A stretch of 17,549 nucleotides of DNA from DASWHR01 sp036398095 (GTDB lineage: Bacteria; Actinomycetota; AC-67), in the NCBI GenBank assembly GCA_036398095.1, contig DASWHR010000145.1, positions 1 through 17,549 of the forward strand. Direction: 5' to 3'. Within the stretch, counting starts at the first letter, position 1; each line of letters starts with the position of its first letter. The notes below the pieces were generated by a model, which saw only the letters and a list, made by a program, of their open reading frames with translations, was not told where the DNA came from and searched no databases. The position numbers were made by a program, and so were the translations under genes. Of the stretch, positions 1-6,461 are shown one piece after another.

Positions 1-678
1 ATACAACGCGACGCCGCTCGGGCAGGACGCGACGAGCCCCGGGACGCTGAGCACCGACCACGCGATCGTACTCGTCGTGAGATCCACGGCGGTGATCGAT
101 CCGGCGTAGAAGGCAGTGACGTAGCAACGACCTCCGCCGGCGGCGACGGCATTGGGACCACCGGGAATCGACAGGATGGCGGATGTGGACATCGTGGCCG
201 TGTCGATGATCCAGAGCTTGTGCTCGCTGTACATCGCGACGCAAAGCTTTCCGGTCTTGTCGTCCACCGCCAGGCCCCACGGCTCCTCGCCGACGTTCCA
301 CTCGTCCCCGGCGCTGAGGCCGCTCAGGATCGAGATCGTGTTCGAGCCTTGGTTCGAGACGTACACCGCGCCCGATTCGGGATCGACCGCGATACCGGCC
401 GGCGCGTCACCGACCGGAATGCGCGCGATCTCGGCGCCCGCGGCGGCCTGGCCGGGCGCCGGCGAATCAACGGAAAGACGCGTGCCGGCAGCGGCGACGA
501 CCGAGATGGTGTCCTCGGACGAGTCGGCGACGTAGAACAAGCGCGTGACCGGGTTCCACGCAACGGCGGTCGGGCCGGCGCCGACGGCGACGGAACCCAC
601 GGGCGCCGGGACGGCCCCGACGGGAAGCGCAGCGCACACGGCGGCCAGCGCCACGACAGTGATCAGAATCTTTCGCAT
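1..678 (-). CDS. Secreted YVTN-type beta-propeller protein, N-terminal part (cut by window start)
   Basis: The reading frame opens with ATG at 678 and stays open to base 1, giving 226 codons with no stop, so the C-terminus lies outside the window. Residues 1 to about 21 form a signal peptide (basic MRK, then an Ala/Val/Leu-rich core). After that come roughly 40-residue repeats of the YVTN/YncE type, each with a G-x-x-P-x-x-(I/V)-A-x-(D/N)-P core and a later VYV/FYV strand: GAGPTAVAWNP, GDAPAGIAVDP and GEEPWGLAVDD. Such repeats form blades of a beta-propeller acting outside the membrane; ligand and role cannot be read from sequence. A G-rich stretch before the start is a weak ribosome site. 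It lies 173 bases beyond the HD-domain gene on the same strand and may be transcribed separately. The fold assignment is firm, the function unknown. Confidence 0.85.
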   Translation of the reverse strand, partial: MRKILITVVALAAVCAALPVGAVPAPVGSVAVGAGPTAVAWNPVTRLFYVADSSEDTISVVAAAGTRLSVDSPAPGQAAAGAEIARIPVGDAPAGIAVDPESGAVYVSNQGSNTISILSGLSAGDEWNVGEEPWGLAVDDKTGKLCVAMYSEHKLWIIDTATMSTSAILSIPGGPNAVAAGGGRCYVTAFYAGSITAVDLTTSTIAWSVLSVPGLVASCPSGVALY

Positions 679-851
679 CGGAAAACCCCCACAGTCGAAT
701 CGAGGCGCGCGAAGCGGCGCCCTCACCGTGGAGTTCGAGCATGCGCGGGTGCGACCCTTCGCCGGCCGGGTTCGAATCGTTCGTCTTCACCGACTCGTCC
801 GTCTTTGCCGCGACGAAACGATGGCCGGGCCGCCTGCCGACCACCGCTTCG
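679..851. other. Intergenic region between HD hydrolase and propeller gene
   Basis: This 173-base gap separates two minus-strand genes. I see no convincing promoter or ORF. One short inverted repeat (GGCGC arms) sits at 704-721, 26 bases before the propeller start codon; it has only 5 pairs and no T tract, so it is noted rather than called a terminator. Confidence 0.4.
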
Positions 852-1397
852 TTACGAAAGGCCGATATCGGCGGCGACGATCTGCAGGCCTTCGATGCCG
901 AGCCCGACGAAGGAGTCCAAGTCCAGGCCGATCTTTTCGCAGTCGCGGATCTCGTCGCGGTTCACGCCGGGCGCGAACGACTTCTCTTTCAGCTTCTTCT
1001 TCACGCTGGAGACCTTCATGCCGGTGGCCCTCTCGGGCCGCATCAGAGCGGCCGCCACCAGAAGACCGGCAAGCGCGTCGGCCTGCACGATCGAGCGGCT
1101 CATCAAGTCGGTCTGGTATTCCGGATGCGCGTGGGCCAGCACGCCGTTGATCACGCCTTCGTCCACGCCCACTTCCTTGAGCCATTCGGCGGCGAGCCGC
1201 GCGTGCCGCTCCGGGTCGTTCGCGGTCTGGTCTTGGTCGAGATCGTGGAACAAGCCGGTGAGCCCCCAACGATCTTCGTCTTCGCCGAAATGTTTCGCGA
1301 GGCGCCGCATCACTCCTTCGACCGAAATCAGATGCCGGACGGTGATGTCCTTGTCGCACTTGTGGCGCACCAACGCGCGGGCGGCTTCGTGATCCAT
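852..1397 (-). CDS. HD-domain (HDIG-like) metal-dependent phosphohydrolase
   Basis: This is a 181-residue soluble protein of the HD superfamily. The metal-binding set is visible: H22 in the first helix, the H51-D52 pair in GLFHDLD, H65, H89/H91 in AHAHPE, and D107 in QADAL. HD proteins hydrolyse phosphate esters of nucleotides or related molecules using bound metals; the substrate here cannot be told. The ATG at 1397 is chosen because GGAGGAG lies 4-7 bases upstream; an in-frame TTG at 1400 is less likely. The gene follows the YjbQ-like gene by 27 bases on the same strand, so the two probably share a transcript. A Lys-rich stretch (VSSVKKKLKEK) follows the HD core, and the C-terminus (about 142-181) matches nothing I know. 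Confidence 0.8.
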   Translation of the reverse strand: MDHEAARALVRHKCDKDITVRHLISVEGVMRRLAKHFGEDEDRWGLTGLFHDLDQDQTANDPERHARLAAEWLKEVGVDEGVINGVLAHAHPEYQTDLMSRSIVQADALAGLLVAAALMRPERATGMKVSSVKKKLKEKSFAPGVNRDEIRDCEKIGLDLDSFVGLGIEGLQIVAADIGLS

Positions 1398-1424
1398 CAA
1401 ACTCCTCCTCGGATTCTGGATTCT

Positions 1425-1838
1425 CTATTCGCCGATGACCTTGACGACGACGCGCTTGCGGCGGCGGCCGTCGAACTCGGCATAGAAGACCTGCTCCCAC
1501 GGCCCCAGATCCAGCGACCCGCCCGTCACCGGCAACGTCACCTGGTGGCCGATCAGCATGTTGCGCAGATGCGCTTCGCCGTTGGTCTCGCCGGTCCGAT
1601 GGTGCGCGTAGTCCTCGCCCGACGGCGCGAGCCGGTCCAGCAACGCGCTCAGGTCTTCGCGGAAACCCGGCTCGTCGTCGTTGACGTAGACCCCGGCGGT
1701 GATGTGCATCGCAGACACCAGACAAAGTCCTTCCCGCACACCACTCGCCTCGACGACGCGCGAAACATCGCCGGTGATGTTGACGAAGGACTGCTCGGTC
1801 TTGGTGTTGAACGTCAGGTACTCGGTCGCCGATCGCAT
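1425..1838 (-). CDS. yjbQ: YjbQ / UPF0047 family protein (putative secondary thiamine-phosphate synthase)
   Basis: The product is 137 residues, the usual length of the family. The hallmark HxTAGxxxNDDE motif is at residues 45-56 (MHITAGVYVNDDE), followed by the HHRTGETNGEAHLRNMLIG segment and the GPWEQVFYAEFDG strand near the C-terminus. Family members form a compact trimer; E. coli YjbQ was reported to have weak thiamine-phosphate synthase activity, but the physiological role is unsettled. The frame remains open upstream to 1967, but the ATG at 1838 fits family length. A TAGACT hexamer ends 7 bases before it, suggesting a leaderless transcript. It is divergent from kimA1 (82 bases between starts) and probably leads the HD-hydrolase gene in an operon. 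Confidence 0.87.
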   Translation of the reverse strand: MRSATEYLTFNTKTEQSFVNITGDVSRVVEASGVREGLCLVSAMHITAGVYVNDDEPGFREDLSALLDRLAPSGEDYAHHRTGETNGEAHLRNMLIGHQVTLPVTGGSLDLGPWEQVFYAEFDGRRRKRVVVKVIGE

Positions 1839-1845
1839 GGCGGCC

Positions 1846-1851
1846 AGTCTA
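1846..1851 (-). promoter_or_regulatory. Candidate -10 box for the YjbQ-like gene (leaderless)
   Basis: On the minus strand TAGACT is followed by 7 bases and then the ATG at 1838. No Shine-Dalgarno is visible, which fits a leaderless actinobacterial message. I see no good -35 at 16-18 bases. Confidence 0.4.
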
Positions 1852-1903
1852 CGGCCACTCGCCCGGCGGTTCCGGCCGAGTCGCGGACCGATCCGGCCGC
1901 CTC

Positions 1904-1909
1904 TATGCT
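1904..1909 (+). promoter_or_regulatory. Candidate -10 box for kimA1
   Basis: TATGCT lies 11 bases before the ATG at 1921, with no Shine-Dalgarno between. A transcript from here would have a leader of only a few bases. No clear -35 was found. Confidence 0.35.
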
Positions 1910-1920
1910 CTCGGACTGCC

Positions 1921-4221
1921 ATGACGACGCTGCAACGCCAACCGACGGGACGGGGCTCGCTCGTCAAGCGACTGCTGCTCGGCCGGCCACTTGCGAGCGA
2001 AGAGTCGGGTCATCAGCTGCTGCCCAAGATCCTCGCGCTGCCCGTCTTCGCTTCCGACGCGCTCTCATCGGTCGCCTACGCAACCGAAGAGATCATGCAC
2101 GTGCTGATCGCGGCCGGCTCGGCGCGGCTGCGATTGTCGATGCCGCTGGCCGGGGCGGTCGGCTTGTTGATGGTGATCGTCATCACGTCGTACCGGCAAA
2201 CGGTTCGTGTCTATAACCGAGGCGGCGGCGCCTACATCGTCGCCAAGGAGAACATCGGAACCACACCCGGATTGATCGCCGGCGCCGCCCTGCTGACCGA
2301 CTACGTCCTGACGGTCGCGGTGTCGATCTCGGCCGGGGCCTTCGCCATCGCGTCACTCGCTCCCAGCATGAACCAGCATCGCGTCGGGATGGCGCTCGGC
2401 TTCGTCGCCCTGATCACGCTGATGAACCTACGTGGAGCGAAAGAGTCCGGCTCGCTGTTCGCCATCCCCACCTATGCGTTCATCATGTCGATCCTCACCA
2501 TGCTGGCCGTCGGGATCGCCCGGTGCACGTTGGGCGAGTGCCCGCAAGCAGAAACCGCTCACGAGACCGTCAAGACCATCGCTCCTCTGACGTTGTTCCT
2601 CATCCTTCGCGCGTTCTCGTCGGGCGCGACGGCCCTGACCGGCGTGGAAGCGATCGCCGACGGCGTGTCGGCGTTCCGGGGCCGGCGGCCCGCCGAGCAG
2701 GCCAACAACGCGGCCGCCACGCTCGGGATCCTGGGCATCATCTCGATCGTGATGTTCCTCGGCATCACGCTGCTGGCAAACCAAATGAACGTGCACCCCT
2801 CAGAAGATCGATCGGTTGTGGCACAGATCGCGAACGCGGCATTCGGAGGCGGGCCCGGATTCGTCATCGTGCAGATCGCCACCGCGCTGATCCTGGTTCT
2901 CGCCGCCAACACCGCCTACCAAGACTTCCCGCGCCTTTCATCGATCCTCGCACGCGACCGGTTCGTCCCCCGCCAGTTCATCAACCGCGGCGACCGCCTC
3001 GTGTTTTCCAATGGAATCCTGGTGCTCGCGTTCTTCGCCTCGCTGCTCATCGTGCTCTACGACGCCGAGGTGACCCGGCTGATCCAGCTCTACGTCGTCG
3101 GTGTGTTTACCTCGTTCACGCTGTCTCAGGCCGGCATGGTGCGGCGGTGGCGGCGGCTCCGACCGGCGGGATGGCAGAGCAAGGCGCTCATCAACGCGAT
3201 CGGCGCATCGACCACCGGCGTGGTCTTGGTTGTCGTGGCAATCACAAAGTTCACGCACGGAGCGTGGATCGTCATCGCAGCGTCGGGATTGCTCGTCCTT
3301 TCCTTCCGCGCCATTCACCGTCATTACACGGACGTCTCGACTCGGCTTCGTCGCGAGTCCGAGCGTCCGGAGCGGCCGATGCCGGCGCATGTGGTCATCC
3401 CGGTCGCGCGGATCGACGAGGCGACGCTCCGGGCGATCGGTTACGCGAAGATGATCCGGCCGGTGTCGATCCGTGCCGTCCACGTTGCCGACGAAGGAGA
3501 CGTGGAATCGGATCTTCTCCCGAACACATGGGCCGAGTGGAACATGGGATTCGAACTGGAGGTGCTGCGCGGGACCTCGCTGGTCGCCGGGGTCCGCGAC
3601 GCGATTCGCCGAACCGAGGTCACGGCGAACGAAACGCGCATGGTGCTCATTCCCGAGCGACTTCGCAATCGCGGATGGCTGCAGTTCCTGCGCAGCCGTC
3701 GCGGGCTGCTGCTCAAGACACGCCTGCTGTTCGAGCCGAACTTGGTCGTGACCGACGTGCCGATGGTCGAGTCCCCTCACCGCCGACCCACCGGCAGCCG
3801 CCCGCTGGCGCCGGTTCGCAACGAAGCGGTCGTGTTGGTATCGGCCGTCCACAACGCGTCGCTCCGTGCTGTGTCCTATGCGGTCGGCCTTCGCCCCACC
3901 GACATCCGCGCCGTCACGTTCGCGGTGGACGAAGAGGACACGCAGCAACTGACCGAGGATTGGACGCGTCAGCCCTTCGACGTCCCGCTCGAGATCCTCG
4001 ACTCGCCGTACCGTGAGGTCCGCAAACCGCTCGTGCGCCTCATCCGGGAGCTCAAGGCCGAGGCGCCGGGCACGATCGTGACCGTCGTCTTGCCCGAGTT
4101 CGTCGTGCGCAAGCGCTGGCATCAGATCCTGCACAACCAGACGGCGCTGGCGATCAAGGCGCGGTTGCTGTTCGAACCAGACGTGGTCGTGACCAGTGTC
4201 CCGTTCCACTTGAATGTGTAA
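1921..4221 (+). CDS. kimA: KimA-type APC-family potassium transporter with tandem Usp-like C-terminal domains (copy 1)
   Basis: This 766-residue membrane protein begins VKRLLLGRPLASEE, then HQLLPKILALPVFASDALSS and YATEEI, the N-terminal signature of the KimA/YdaO branch of the APC superfamily (H+-coupled K+ uptake in Bacillus). About 12 hydrophobic segments fill residues 60-470. The soluble C-terminus holds two repeats, about 488-625 and 633-764. They share the pattern A-x-LRA-x-x-YA...RP-x-x-IRAV and both finish LLFEP-x-x-VVT-x-VP, so they are a tandem duplication of a Usp-like unit. B. subtilis KimA is about 607 residues, so one extra unit is present. The start at 1921 aligns with copy 2 and fits the -10 box at 1904; the frame is open upstream to 1699 but that overlaps the YjbQ gene. 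The stop codon abuts that of the convergent kdpE-like gene with no gap. In Firmicutes KimA is inhibited by c-di-AMP; regulation here is unknown. Confidence 0.85.
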   Translation: MTTLQRQPTGRGSLVKRLLLGRPLASEESGHQLLPKILALPVFASDALSSVAYATEEIMHVLIAAGSARLRLSMPLAGAVGLLMVIVITSYRQTVRVYNRGGGAYIVAKENIGTTPGLIAGAALLTDYVLTVAVSISAGAFAIASLAPSMNQHRVGMALGFVALITLMNLRGAKESGSLFAIPTYAFIMSILTMLAVGIARCTLGECPQAETAHETVKTIAPLTLFLILRAFSSGATALTGVEAIADGVSAFRGRRPAEQANNAAATLGILGIISIVMFLGITLLANQMNVHPSEDRSVVAQIANAAFGGGPGFVIVQIATALILVLAANTAYQDFPRLSSILARDRFVPRQFINRGDRLVFSNGILVLAFFASLLIVLYDAEVTRLIQLYVVGVFTSFTLSQAGMVRRWRRLRPAGWQSKALINAIGASTTGVVLVVVAITKFTHGAWIVIAASGLLVLSFRAIHRHYTDVSTRLRRESERPERPMPAHVVIPVARIDEATLRAIGYAKMIRPVSIRAVHVADEGDVESDLLPNTWAEWNMGFELEVLRGTSLVAGVRDAIRRTEVTANETRMVLIPERLRNRGWLQFLRSRRGLLLKTRLLFEPNLVVTDVPMVESPHRRPTGSRPLAPVRNEAVVLVSAVHNASLRAVSYAVGLRPTDIRAVTFAVDEEDTQQLTEDWTRQPFDVPLEILDSPYREVRKPLVRLIRELKAEAPGTIVTVVLPEFVVRKRWHQILHNQTALAIKARLLFEPDVVVTSVPFHLNV

Positions 4222-4908
4222 CTACTCGCTGCGCTCGGCACGCCAGCGATACCCCATCCCAGGCTCCGTGCTGATCCATCGCGGCCGGACCGGATCGTCG
4301 CCGAGCTTCTGCCGGAGCTGCTTGACGTACACGCGCAAGGACTCACTCGAATAGCCCGAGCCCCACACCTTGTCCAGCAGCCATTGGTGGGTCAGCAGCT
4401 TGCCGGGGTTCGAGGCCATCGCGGCGAGCAGGCGATACTCGGTCGGCGTCAACGCGACGGGCCGCTCGCCGACGCGCACGAGCTGCCGCGCCAAATCGAT
4501 CTCGAGCTCATCGAAGCGCAAGACCGGAGGCGGCAGGTCCCCGGCAGCCCGCCGGCCGATCGCGCGCATCCGGGCGAGCAGCTCGTCCATCGCGAACGGT
4601 TTGGTCACGTAATCGTCTGCGCCGGCGTCCAGCGCGGCGATCTTGTCCTGCTGACTTTCGCGAACCGACAAGACGACGACCGGAACCGCCGACCAGTCCC
4701 GGAGGCGACGGAGCACCTCATGGCCGTCGATCCCGGGAAGCCCCAAGTCAAGGATGACCAGATCGGTGTCGCCGGCGGCCAGGATCACCAGCGCCTCGTC
4801 ACCATCGGCGGCAAGCGTGACGTGGTATCCGCGGGCCCGCAGACCGGTGGACACCGCGCGGCGGATTTGTGGGTCGTCGTCCACGACCAAGACCCGTTCA
4901 CTCGTCAT
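4222..4908 (-). CDS. kdpE: KdpE-like OmpR-family response regulator
   Basis: This is a 228-residue two-domain regulator. The receiver domain (about 4-120) has the acidic pocket D10-D12, phospho-acceptor D54 in VILDLGLPG, S81 and K103 in ADDYVTKPF; the LSVRESQQDKIAALDAGADDY stretch is typical of KdpE. The C-terminal winged-helix domain (about 130-225) carries LTPTEYRLLAAM, the recognition-helix region SLRVYVKQLRQKLGDD and the wing GMGYRW. KdpE normally activates K+ transporter genes at low potassium. The ATG at 4908 overlaps the kinase stop by four bases (ATGA), so the pair is translationally coupled. No kdpFABC genes are nearby, so likely targets are the flanking kimA genes (inference). Its stop codon directly abuts that of kimA1. 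Confidence 0.88.
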   Translation of the reverse strand: MTSERVLVVDDDPQIRRAVSTGLRARGYHVTLAADGDEALVILAAGDTDLVILDLGLPGIDGHEVLRRLRDWSAVPVVVLSVRESQQDKIAALDAGADDYVTKPFAMDELLARMRAIGRRAAGDLPPPVLRFDELEIDLARQLVRVGERPVALTPTEYRLLAAMASNPGKLLTHQWLLDKVWGSGYSSESLRVYVKQLRQKLGDDPVRPRWISTEPGMGYRWRAERSE

Positions 4909-6386
4909 TGCGGCTCCCGGCCCGGAAGACGAAAAGCAACGGTTGTTCCTCCTCCCGGCGTGGACTCGATCCACATCGTCCCGCCGTGGGCGACGACGAC
5001 CGCTTGGGCGATCGACAGGCCTAAGCCGGAGCCTGCTCGTGGATCGTCGTCGGCGCGAACGAACGGCTCGAAGACCCTTTGCCGCTCCTCGGCCGGGATG
5101 CCGCGACCGCGGTCCGCAACGCGCACTTCGACGTCGTCGCGCCAACGGGCGGCGACGATCGAGATCTGGGATCCTTCCGGGCTGTACTTGAGCGCATTCT
5201 CGATCAGGTTGGTCAGGACTTGGTCGATCTGGATCACATCCATCGGGGTCTCGCCCAAGTCGCCCCGCATCTTCAATCGGACCTCGCGCCCCGCGAGGAT
5301 CCGCTGTAGCCGCGCAAGCACCGCTTCGATGACCTCCTCGATCGAGGCATTCTTCTTTTGAGGCGTGAGCGCGCCGGCGCGGATGCGAGCCAGGTTCAGA
5401 AGATTCCCGACGAGCCTGTTCAACCGATCGGCTTCCTGCCGGATGGTGTCGAGCAGCTCCTTTCGGTCTCCAGGCGTGAAGCTCGCCTGCTCGTCCTGAA
5501 GGCTCGTGACGGCGGCCGTGACCGACGCGAGCGGCGTGCGCAAGTCGTGAGTTACCGACGAAAACAGAGCGGCTCGAAGCCGGCTCTCTTCGGCGTCGAT
5601 CTGAGCGACCTGCGCCTCCTGGGTGAGTCGCAAGCGCTCGAGCGCCAGGGCAATCTGACCGGCGAAGGCCTTGATCACCTCGCGGCCGCCGTCTCCGAAC
5701 TCAGCGGCGGGGTTCGCGTATACGGTGATCCGGCCGCGCTCACTGCCTGCGGCCTTCATCGGAAACACCTCCGCGTCGCAGAGCGCAGACGGTCCCCGCT
5801 CGATGACGATCGGCTCGGACACGACCGGAATTTCGATCTCGCAGCGGGCCAGGTCGAGCAGATCCGAAATCGCCTCAGCGAATCGCCTGAGAACCGATCC
5901 GACCGCATCGCCGGACATGAGACGTGTCGTGACGTGATGGAGCAACCGCGCCTCGCGCTCGCGCCGCTCCGCGCGGGCTCGCTGACGAACCGCCGCCGAT
6001 AGCAAGGTTCCGACGATGCCGGCGACCGCGAGGAAGGCGAAGAGCGCGATCACATCCTCGGTCTTGGCTACCCGGAAGGTCAGCCGCGGTTCGGTGAAGA
6101 AGAAGTTGAGAGCCGGGAACGAAAGCAGCGATGCGGCGATTCCGCCCCGCAGGCCCTCTTTCGCGGCCGAGATGGTGACGGCCAGCACGTAGGCGAGCGC
6201 CGCGACCGAGGTCGGAACGGCATCCCCGGCGAACGCCGGAAGCGTCGCGGCGCCCGTGGTCCCCAGCGCGACGAGCAGAGCCCGCATGGCCGGCCCGAGC
6301 CGGCGCATCCCGTTCACACGGATGATCACACCATCGGAAAGCCCGCATTGCCAGCGGCGCGGAACCCTGCCGGCCAGAACCTTCAC
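4905..6386 (-). CDS. KdpD-like sensor histidine kinase lacking the N-terminal KdpD/Usp region
   Basis: The protein is 493 residues from GTG 6386, against about 890 for full KdpD. Four membrane segments of a DUF4118-type domain occupy about residues 33-130, followed by a GAF-like region (145-260), a HisKA domain with phospho-acceptor H280 in SSVTHDLRTPLASV, and a HATPase domain with N box (LTNLIENALKYSP), G1 (VADRGRGIP), F (RVFEPF) and G2 (GSGLGLS). It is thus the KdpD C-terminal half without the cytosolic KdpD ATP-binding and Usp domains. The GTG has GAGG five bases upstream; an ATG at 6308 (467 residues, phospho-His 254) begins just before the first membrane helix and is a real alternative, since direct repeats overlap the GTG. 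It autophosphorylates and passes phosphate to the coupled regulator. The signal sensed is unknown. Confidence 0.85.
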   Translation of the reverse strand: MKVLAGRVPRRWQCGLSDGVIIRVNGMRRLGPAMRALLVALGTTGAATLPAFAGDAVPTSVAALAYVLAVTISAAKEGLRGGIAASLLSFPALNFFFTEPRLTFRVAKTEDVIALFAFLAVAGIVGTLLSAAVRQRARAERREREARLLHHVTTRLMSGDAVGSVLRRFAEAISDLLDLARCEIEIPVVSEPIVIERGPSALCDAEVFPMKAAGSERGRITVYANPAAEFGDGGREVIKAFAGQIALALERLRLTQEAQVAQIDAEESRLRAALFSSVTHDLRTPLASVTAAVTSLQDEQASFTPGDRKELLDTIRQEADRLNRLVGNLLNLARIRAGALTPQKKNASIEEVIEAVLARLQRILAGREVRLKMRGDLGETPMDVIQIDQVLTNLIENALKYSPEGSQISIVAARWRDDVEVRVADRGRGIPAEERQRVFEPFVRADDDPRAGSGLGLSIAQAVVVAHGGTMWIESTPGGGTTVAFRLPGREPQ

Positions 6387-6430
6387 AACATCCTCACACC
6401 CGGCACCGGTTTCTTCACGCGGCGCTCACG
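6381..6430. promoter_or_regulatory. Four direct-repeat half-sites, candidate OmpR/PhoB-type operator
   Basis: Half-sites of the form (C/G)YTCAC(A/G) occur at 6381-6387 (CTTCACA), 6392-6398 (CCTCACA), 6413-6419 (CTTCACG) and 6424-6430 (GCTCACG). Start-to-start spacing is 11, 21 and 11 bp, so all four face one side of the helix. OmpR/PhoB-family regulators bind such 11-bp direct repeats; the Streptomyces PHO box has a related sequence. The array lies in the divergent region between the kinase and kimA2, and such a regulator is encoded just beyond the kinase. It overlaps the kinase's GTG start. Confidence 0.5.
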
Positions 6431-6461
6431 AGATCCGCACGATGATTTCGAGCATGAAGGG

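Noticed and set aside
766..781. A GGTTCGAATC word resembling a tRNA T-loop
   Set aside because: The flanking bases do not form a T stem, and no acceptor, D or anticodon arm is found on either strand.
1839..1920. A c-di-AMP (ydaO-type) riboswitch before kimA1 or kimA2
   Set aside because: The upstream gaps are only 82 and 75 bases between divergent starts, too short for this riboswitch, and no matching helices were seen.
2938..4209. Long minus-strand open frames opposite kimA1 and, at 6729-8708, opposite kimA2
   Set aside because: Both are charged, domain-free shadow translations opposite clear transporters; their similarity to one another merely reflects the paralogy of the true genes.
4222..6386. 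A complete Kdp-ATPase operon
   Set aside because: Only kinase-like and regulator-like genes are present; no kdpF, kdpA, kdpB or kdpC sequence occurs in the window.
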